Shown here in pieces: positions 59,280 to 64,000 of a DNA stretch of 64,000 nt. A program made the translations under genes and the position numbers. How positions within the stretch are numbered: the first letter of the stretch is position 1; each line of letters begins with the position of its first letter. The stretch comes from Cyclobacteriaceae bacterium. Its GTDB lineage: Bacteria; Bacteroidota; Bacteroidia; Cytophagales; Cyclobacteriaceae. The notes beneath the pieces are model-generated. The model was not told the DNA's origin. It worked only from the letters and a program-made list of their open reading frames with translations, and made no database searches. The DNA lies in assembly GCA_028281285.1 (NCBI GenBank), contig JANQKF010000033.1:62001-126000 (forward strand), given 5' to 3'.

Positions 59280-60257
59280 TTAATGGCTTTCCGAGACATT
59301 AATCACCACTTTGCCCTTGTGTAATCCATCTCCAAAATATTGGATTGCCCAAGGAGCCTTTTCCAGGGGGTAGGGGCCATCAATGATCGTTTTGAGCTTA
59401 CCTTCTTCAAAAAGCTGATTGATATATTCCAGTCCCTTATTAGGCTTTAAAGGGAGTATTTTGAGTTTCTTTCCAGTCAGTCTTTTGATTAACCCTTTTT
59501 GAAAAGTAAGCTGCAATAGTCGGATTAGCTTACCTCCAACGGTAACATATCGGCCTTTTGAATTGAGCGACCTAAGGTAGGCATAGGGAGAAAAACAGGT
59601 TTTTGCATCGAGAATAAGATCATATTTCTGACCAGTTCGTGTGAAGTTTTTTGATTGATAATCTAAGATGTGATCAAAGCCAAATGCCTTCATGGTTTGG
59701 AGTTTATCTCCTGTATCTACACCAGTGACTTCGCAGTTGTACATTTTAGCCAGTTGCAATCCAAAGGTGCCAACTCCACCTCCAGCACCATTGATCAATA
59801 CCGTTTGCCCGTTTTGTATTTGTCCCATTTCCACAAGTCCTTGATAGGCCAAAAGTGCTGCGTGAGGAATTGTTGCGGCTTCCTCAAACGACATATTTTG
59901 AGGCTTAGGGGTTAAGGCCTTTTCCTGCAAGGTGATGTATTCGGCAAACGTACCAAAACCCACATCAGAGGTATCTCCATATACGGCATCCCCGGGTTGG
60001 TGTTTGGTGGCGTCAGGGCCACAAGATTCTACCGTCCCTGACAGTTCCATTCCTGGTATTTGGCGTTTTGGCTTCGTTATTCCAAAAAGCAATCGATAGA
60101 GAAATGGTTTTCCTCTGACCATACTCCAGTCATAGTCATTCACTGAAGTGCAATGCACCTTGATGAGTACCTCTCCATCCTTGGGTTGAGGTTTTGGAAC
60201 TTCTTCCACCTTGAGTGCTTTCGGTGGGCCGTATTTCGTACAGACTATGGCTTTCAT
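59280..60257 (-). CDS. Zinc-independent medium-chain dehydrogenase/reductase (quinone oxidoreductase-like)
   Basis: 325 residues. MDR features: MKAIVCTKYGPPKALKVEEVPKPQP start, GMELSGTVESCG, NAD(P) loop INGAGGGVGTFGLQLAK, and GRYVTVGG. The cysteines and histidines of zinc ADHs are missing, so it belongs to the zeta-crystallin/quinone oxidoreductase-like branch (RTN4IP1-like), which reduces quinones or enones with NADPH. It is last in a leftward set behind an ABC transporter (18 bp after the ATPase gene), though a link to the transported compound is unproven. Confidence 0.85.
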   Translation of the reverse strand: MKAIVCTKYGPPKALKVEEVPKPQPKDGEVLIKVHCTSVNDYDWSMVRGKPFLYRLLFGITKPKRQIPGMELSGTVESCGPDATKHQPGDAVYGDTSDVGFGTFAEYITLQEKALTPKPQNMSFEEAATIPHAALLAYQGLVEMGQIQNGQTVLINGAGGGVGTFGLQLAKMYNCEVTGVDTGDKLQTMKAFGFDHILDYQSKNFTRTGQKYDLILDAKTCFSPYAYLRSLNSKGRYVTVGGKLIRLLQLTFQKGLIKRLTGKKLKILPLKPNKGLEYINQLFEEGKLKTIIDGPYPLEKAPWAIQYFGDGLHKGKVVINVSESH

Positions 60258-60275
60258 GCGGGTAATCGGATATCT

Positions 60276-61127
60276 CTAATCCACAGGACTGTGTTTCCAG
60301 ACGTCTTTCATCCTCACCGCACTTGGCCAACTGCCATCATCATTAACTGATTTCATGACTTCCTCTTGAATTTTGTTGGCCAGGTAAGTTTTCAATTGAA
60401 TATACTTTTTTGCCGTAGGATCTATGGGTTTCACGAGTCCGACTTTTACTTCATCAATGATTCGTCCTGGTCTTTGACTAAGTACGATCACACGATCGGC
60501 CAAAAGGGCTTCATCAATGGAGTGGGTGACTAGAAGAATGGTTCTCTTTGAGGCGTCTCCCAGCATAAACTTCTGCATGAGTAAACGTGTTTGGTAGTCC
60601 AGCGCGGCAAATGGTTCATCCATGAGCAGGAGATTGGCATGCTGAGCTAAGGCTCTTCCGACCGCGACCCTCATCTTCATGCCTACTGAAAGTTCGTGAG
60701 GATAGCTTTTCGCCCATTTGCTTAGACCGATATCAGATAAAATGCGCTTGACTTTCTCCTCTCTTTTTTTCTTTTCTACATTTCTTCTCTTAAGTCCCCA
60801 CTCTATATTAGAATACACATTGGCCCAAGGAAAGAGATGGGGTTGTTGAAATACCATGCTTCGCTTGAAAGAAGGTTGAGTAACAATTTTACCTTCATGA
60901 ATAACATGGCCTTTTGTGGGTGCTTGAAGGCCGGATATAACACTCAATAAAGAGGATTTTCCACATCCGCTTGGTCCTATGACGGAGACAATTTCATTTC
61001 TTTGTACGCTTAGATTAATGTTTGATATTGCTTCTACGGGCTCTGAGTGCTCTGATTTATAAGACAGACCAATGCCCTTGCATTCCAAGACGACCTCTTC
61101 AGTACTTATATGTTGATGTGACTCCAC
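60276..61127 (-). CDS. NitT/TauT-type ABC transporter ATPase
   Basis: 283 residues. Walker A GPSGCGKSS, Q-loop VFQQPHLFPW, Walker B LLLMDEPFAALD, and H-loop VTHSIDEALL are standard. The signature reads LSVGMKMRVAVGRAL, with Val in place of the second Gly of LSGGQ, a variant to note. The SsuB/TauB/ThiZ-like group drives uptake of sulfonates, nitrate or thiamine precursors. The gene overlaps the permease gene by 22 bp and forms one unit with the binding protein and permease upstream. Confidence 0.9.
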   Translation of the reverse strand: MESHQHISTEEVVLECKGIGLSYKSEHSEPVEAISNINLSVQRNEIVSVIGPSGCGKSSLLSVISGLQAPTKGHVIHEGKIVTQPSFKRSMVFQQPHLFPWANVYSNIEWGLKRRNVEKKKREEKVKRILSDIGLSKWAKSYPHELSVGMKMRVAVGRALAQHANLLLMDEPFAALDYQTRLLMQKFMLGDASKRTILLVTHSIDEALLADRVIVLSQRPGRIIDEVKVGLVKPIDPTAKKYIQLKTYLANKIQEEVMKSVNDDGSWPSAVRMKDVWKHSPVD

Positions 61128-61879
61128 CAGAAGATTCTTTTTTGAATTTTAATCAGAAAGGCATCGAAAATAAAACCGACTATGCCTATGAGTGTCATTC
61201 CTACAAGAATAAGGTCCGGATTTGATGACTCTCGTCCGATGAGAATGATAGCACCAAGACCATCTCTGAGCCCAACCATTTCTGCAGCAAGCACCGCCAT
61301 CCAGGCCCCGATGAAATTTATTCTTAGAATTGTGAAAACATTTGGGATGATGGATGGAACAATTACGTGCCTCCAAATCTGGGAAGAATCGGCTCCTAAA
61401 GTTTTTGCAACGTTAATCAGATTTCTGTCTATGCTATTCAGGGCACCAATCGTAGCGATAACCAGAATAAAGAAAGTGCCCATAAAAACCAGGAAAACAG
61501 CACTTACATTACCAATTCCGAAGATTGCTAAAGCGAGTGGGATCCATGCAATGGGAGCGATAGGAGCAAAAAGTCGTACGATAGGCATCATCATTGAGTT
61601 GACCAGAGGAATGCTCCAAATTCCCATGCCGATCAGTAATCCAAGACTAAAAGAAAAAATTAGGCCAATCAATACCCGTAAACTACTGGCAACTATGGAA
61701 ACAAAAATATTTTGACGTTCGGGCCCGAGACCGAGATTGAAATTTTCTTCAAAAAGGAAAGTGATGAACTGACTGGGGGGTGGAAAATAGAATAGATTTA
61801 TTATATCCGATCTATATAACCACTCCCAAAGAAACACTAATAACCCTATTGATGCTAAACTCAGTAATAGTCGCTTCAT
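61106..61879 (-). CDS. NitT/TauT-type ABC transporter permease
   Basis: 257 residues from the ATG at 61879; a reading from 61927 would overlap the binding protein gene and add 16 non-membrane residues. About six helices are seen, with the EAA-type loop GALNSIDRNLINVAKTLGADSSQIWRHVIVPSIIPNVFTILRI, the sequence that contacts the ATPase. Family: binding-protein-dependent transport inner membrane component (SsuC/TauC/ThiX-like). It starts 4 bp after the binding protein gene and overlaps the ATPase gene. Confidence 0.9.
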   Translation of the reverse strand: MKRLLLSLASIGLLVFLWEWLYRSDIINLFYFPPPSQFITFLFEENFNLGLGPERQNIFVSIVASSLRVLIGLIFSFSLGLLIGMGIWSIPLVNSMMMPIVRLFAPIAPIAWIPLALAIFGIGNVSAVFLVFMGTFFILVIATIGALNSIDRNLINVAKTLGADSSQIWRHVIVPSIIPNVFTILRINFIGAWMAVLAAEMVGLRDGLGAIILIGRESSNPDLILVGMTLIGIVGFIFDAFLIKIQKRIFWWSHINI

Positions 61880-61883
61880 AGAA

Positions 61884-62942
61884 TTAGGGTTGATTAGAAA
61901 TGTTTTCTTCAAGCAATACTTCCTCAAGAATAGTCAAATCTACAAGATTCTCGGGTGCCTTTTTCATATATCCCAATTCGACCATATGTCTGATTGCCTT
62001 TTCTAATCCAGGGAGGCCTTTTCTTAGGTCTACCCCTGGTGGTTGTCGGGGTAGGGCGGAGGCAAGAGTCAGGGAGTCCACACGATAGTATTTACCTTCA
62101 TTGAGATAGACCACAGCCTGCTGCATATTGGCTTTTACGTACCGATCTGCTCTTAATATGGCTCGCGTATACTTTCGCAAAGTTTCAGGGTATTTTTCAA
62201 TAAACTCCGACTGGACAGTGACCACACAATCGGGAGAACCTTCACCCCAAGTATCAACGGAGCTTCCAATTCTGACAGCACCATGGTTGTCGCTTAATAA
62301 GGTGGCGTAGGGTTCAACATGAGTACATATATCGATTTCCTTGTTGACAAAGGCTGATTGCATGGAGAAATGATCAAAGAAGTACTTCATATCAAAGTCA
62401 TCATAGGTCATTCCCTGGTCACGGATCAACCCATAAAACGTGAGTTCCAGTGAATTCAGACGTTGATTCCCTGCTTTGATCCCCATCCTGCGTAAAGGCA
62501 AAAGATCCTTTACAGTTGAGATTCCTAATTCTGGTTGAGCCAGAGAAACCAGTCCATGCATGCCGCTACCTGCCACGATTTTAAGGTCGGCACCTTGGTC
62601 TACGGCTCTCAACGTATTGGTGAAGGGATGATGGGTCAATTGCAGCTCTCCGGAGTTTAACAGGTTCATTCCGTCACCTGGATTTTGCATCCAAACCAAC
62701 TCCACGGATAAACCTTCTTCCTCAAAATAGCCAAGATGATGTGCCAAAAACAGGGGAGACATACATATACCGACAACATGCCCTACACGCAACGTCCCGG
62801 AATATTCTCCTTCAGCTACATTTTCAGAATTCTTCTTATTTCCTCCCGAACTGCATGACCAAAGCCCTGATAGGAGGATTAGAAAGACAAGGGCTATGAG
62901 TTTATTTTTTTGTCCTCTATAGCTAAAAGCTTTTGTATCCAT
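61884..62942 (-). CDS. NitT/TauT-type ABC transporter binding lipoprotein
   Basis: 352 residues. The signal ends in LLSGLWSC (Cys30), a lipobox. The mature protein has the NMT1/THI5-SsuA layout: LRVGHVVGICMSPLFLAHHLGYFEEEGLSVELVWMQNPGDGMNLLNSGELQLTHHP, ADLKIVAGSGMHGLVSL, MGIKAGNQR and FVNKEIDICTHVEPYATLL. Ligands in the family include taurine and other sulfonates, nitrate, and pyrimidine precursors of thiamine; none can be picked from sequence. The start lies inside the last 49 bp of the upstream HTH-type gene, so expression is coupled. Confidence 0.88.
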   Translation of the reverse strand: MDTKAFSYRGQKNKLIALVFLILLSGLWSCSSGGNKKNSENVAEGEYSGTLRVGHVVGICMSPLFLAHHLGYFEEEGLSVELVWMQNPGDGMNLLNSGELQLTHHPFTNTLRAVDQGADLKIVAGSGMHGLVSLAQPELGISTVKDLLPLRRMGIKAGNQRLNSLELTFYGLIRDQGMTYDDFDMKYFFDHFSMQSAFVNKEIDICTHVEPYATLLSDNHGAVRIGSSVDTWGEGSPDCVVTVQSEFIEKYPETLRKYTRAILRADRYVKANMQQAVVYLNEGKYYRVDSLTLASALPRQPPGVDLRKGLPGLEKAIRHMVELGYMKKAPENLVDLTILEEVLLEENISNQP

Positions 62943-64000
62943 AATTTCTTTTCGTTTTTCTCATTTGTATATCCAATACCTTCCAGGAAACTATTTGTGC
63001 ATAATCCATATCTGTTTTTATGCCAACGAGCAAATTCACTAACAGCCTCAATGTAATGATCACCAATAGCGTCACCCATGAATAGATGGCCTGCCTTCTT
63101 CTGTTCCTTGTCGCTGAAAGAGTTGCATGACTCTGTTACTTCCAGGACGGCCATAGGTTGTGCAGAATTAAGGTGTTTCTGATTCCGTCCGGGGGGTACA
63201 TAAACGACAATAGCCGATTTATACATGCTGACTTCTCTTAAAAATCGCCAATGTTGTGCGCTTTCAATAAAACTCTCTTCGGCAAAAGGAGTATGAAAAC
63301 GAATTCGTTGCCCGCTCCTGTCATCAATGTTCGAAAAAGTATCTGCAGCTACAAGGTATTCTTCTAAAAGGTTATTCAGGTTGGCATGCTCACTATTCTT
63401 GACGTAGTTTTGAGGTGGCAGTCCTTTTTCGCTCAACAGTTTATTGACCTCTTCTTCATCTCTTAGTCGTTTAAGAATGTAGTCAAGTTGATAACGTGAG
63501 TAAAATGCATAGACGTCAATACCGGCAGATTTCATTGGGTCGTCATTTCTTGGAGCTATTGGAAGGTCTTGTCCGTTTAGACCTGATTCTTCCGCGTCCT
63601 CTATGATTTTATTTACATTATTCTGAATCCTAACTATTGCCCTCCTGAAATCGTTGAACAGGCGTTTGTTTCGACTGTCATACTGAGTCAAATCCCATAT
63701 CACCGAATAATTGATACCCTCAACGATATTGATGGCCCAGGTTGTTTCCAATTTATTCGATTCCAGCATAGGAATATCGACCATATTCAGCATCCATATT
63801 GTGTACTGCCCCCGGTGTTTGATTAAATGGTCCTGTTGAAGACTAATAAAATTTTCTATTGGGTTGAAGGGTATTGATGGGATTCTTGACTTCCTAAAAT
63901 AATCCTTTAAAAAATCGGGAAATCTTTCTTGAAGCTGTTTGATCTCATTGTCCTTCAAGGCCCGGTTTCCCTGTTCAATATGACTGATCATCCGATTGGT
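62894..64000 (-). CDS. HTH-type (XRE-like) protein with unknown C-terminal domain, partial at right edge
   Basis: The reading frame is open to the right end of the window, so the true start lies beyond it; the ATG at 63991 is internal. The first visible residues TNRMISHIEQGNRALKDNEIKQLQERF look like the third helix and tail of an XRE-type HTH (pattern ISxIExGxRxLsxxxl). The following 330 residues are of no recognised family; they include DVYAFYSRYQLDYILKRL, FIESAQHWRFLREVSMYKSAIVVYV and GDAIGDHYIEAVSEFARWHKNRYGL. It overlaps the ABC binding protein gene by 49 bp, so it is probably the regulator of that transporter and senses its own ligand. Confidence 0.6.
   Translation of the reverse strand, partial: TNRMISHIEQGNRALKDNEIKQLQERFPDFLKDYFRKSRIPSIPFNPIENFISLQQDHLIKHRGQYTIWMLNMVDIPMLESNKLETTWAINIVEGINYSVIWDLTQYDSRNKRLFNDFRRAIVRIQNNVNKIIEDAEESGLNGQDLPIAPRNDDPMKSAGIDVYAFYSRYQLDYILKRLRDEEEVNKLLSEKGLPPQNYVKNSEHANLNNLLEEYLVAADTFSNIDDRSGQRIRFHTPFAEESFIESAQHWRFLREVSMYKSAIVVYVPPGRNQKHLNSAQPMAVLEVTESCNSFSDKEQKKAGHLFMGDAIGDHYIEAVSEFARWHKNRYGLCTNSFLEGIGYTNEKNEKKLWIQKLLAIEDKKINS

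Noticed and set aside
61182-61715. 177-codon rightward ORF opposite the ABC permease
   Set aside because: Antisense shadow of a well-supported membrane protein gene; its composition (many Pro, Arg, Met, Ile) mirrors hydrophobic codons on the other strand.

Overview
The window looks like a chromosomal segment of a marine-type Bacteroidota, most likely a member of the Cytophagales. The evidence is the family content (DUF4159, haem-binding CxxCH protein, M56/BlaI pair, S9 exopeptidases, ECF sigma/anti-sigma operon, 7TMR-DISM hybrid kinase, UPF/DUF1801 proteins), a Bacteroidota-type -7 element (TAnnTTTG) ahead of at least one gene, weak Shine-Dalgarno signals, and moderate GC. I see no rRNA, tRNA, CRISPR array, transposase or phage block. 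Assignments rest on reading motifs by eye; no database search was possible.

Layout. 1-3.6 kb: end of a TonB-like lipoprotein gene, then a leftward operon for an N-acyl-D-amino-acid deacylase-like lipoprotein, a class-C serine hydrolase and an unknown exported protein. 3.8-7.5 kb: a large GAF protein and an orphan PD-(D/E)XK nuclease-like protein. 7.5-8.2 kb: a gene-free stretch of structured and dispersed repeats. 8.2-13.6 kb: SGNH-like membrane protein, metallo-beta-lactamase/AI-2E pair, and a TetR-SDR unit with two matching palindromic operators. 13.7-16.6 kb: a solo GIY-YIG gene sitting between two in-frame copies of the 3' end of a glutamate-synthase-like gene, then a glyoxalase-like gene. 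16.6-33.9 kb: exported peptidases and amidohydrolases, interrupted by an ECF sigma/anti-sigma operon whose two exported products carry three copies of one unnamed module, and a DEAD-box helicase. 33.9-44.8 kb: smc, M56/BlaI pair with an operator, DUF4159, NUDIX, RidA, hybrid kinase, LOG-type hydrolase. 45.4-48.5 kb: LysR regulator, threonine-synthase-like PLP enzyme and YeiH-type exporter, read here as a sulfite/sulfonate unit. 48.6-54.2 kb: a large BNR/sortilin-like exported protein, a second solo GIY-YIG gene bracketed by near-identical 100-bp repeats, and a WYL regulator unit. 54.4-56.1 kb: an AT-rich two-gene cassette of unknown function. 56.4-64 kb: amine oxidase-like lipoprotein, DUF1801, Cj0069-like ATP-grasp, and a NitT/TauT-type ABC operon headed by a gene that runs off the right edge.

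How it works together: the dominant theme is an exported peptide- and amide-degrading repertoire (two S9 peptidases, metzincin-like protease, D-aminoacylase-like, amidohydrolase, cyanophycinase-like), typical of a protein-scavenging heterotroph, with envelope-stress-type regulators (ECF/anti-sigma, M56/BlaI, hybrid kinase). The observations I consider most likely to be new are the GIY-YIG insertion that appears to regenerate a host gene's 3' end, the triple-module ECF operon, and the sulfite/cysteate candidate cluster.
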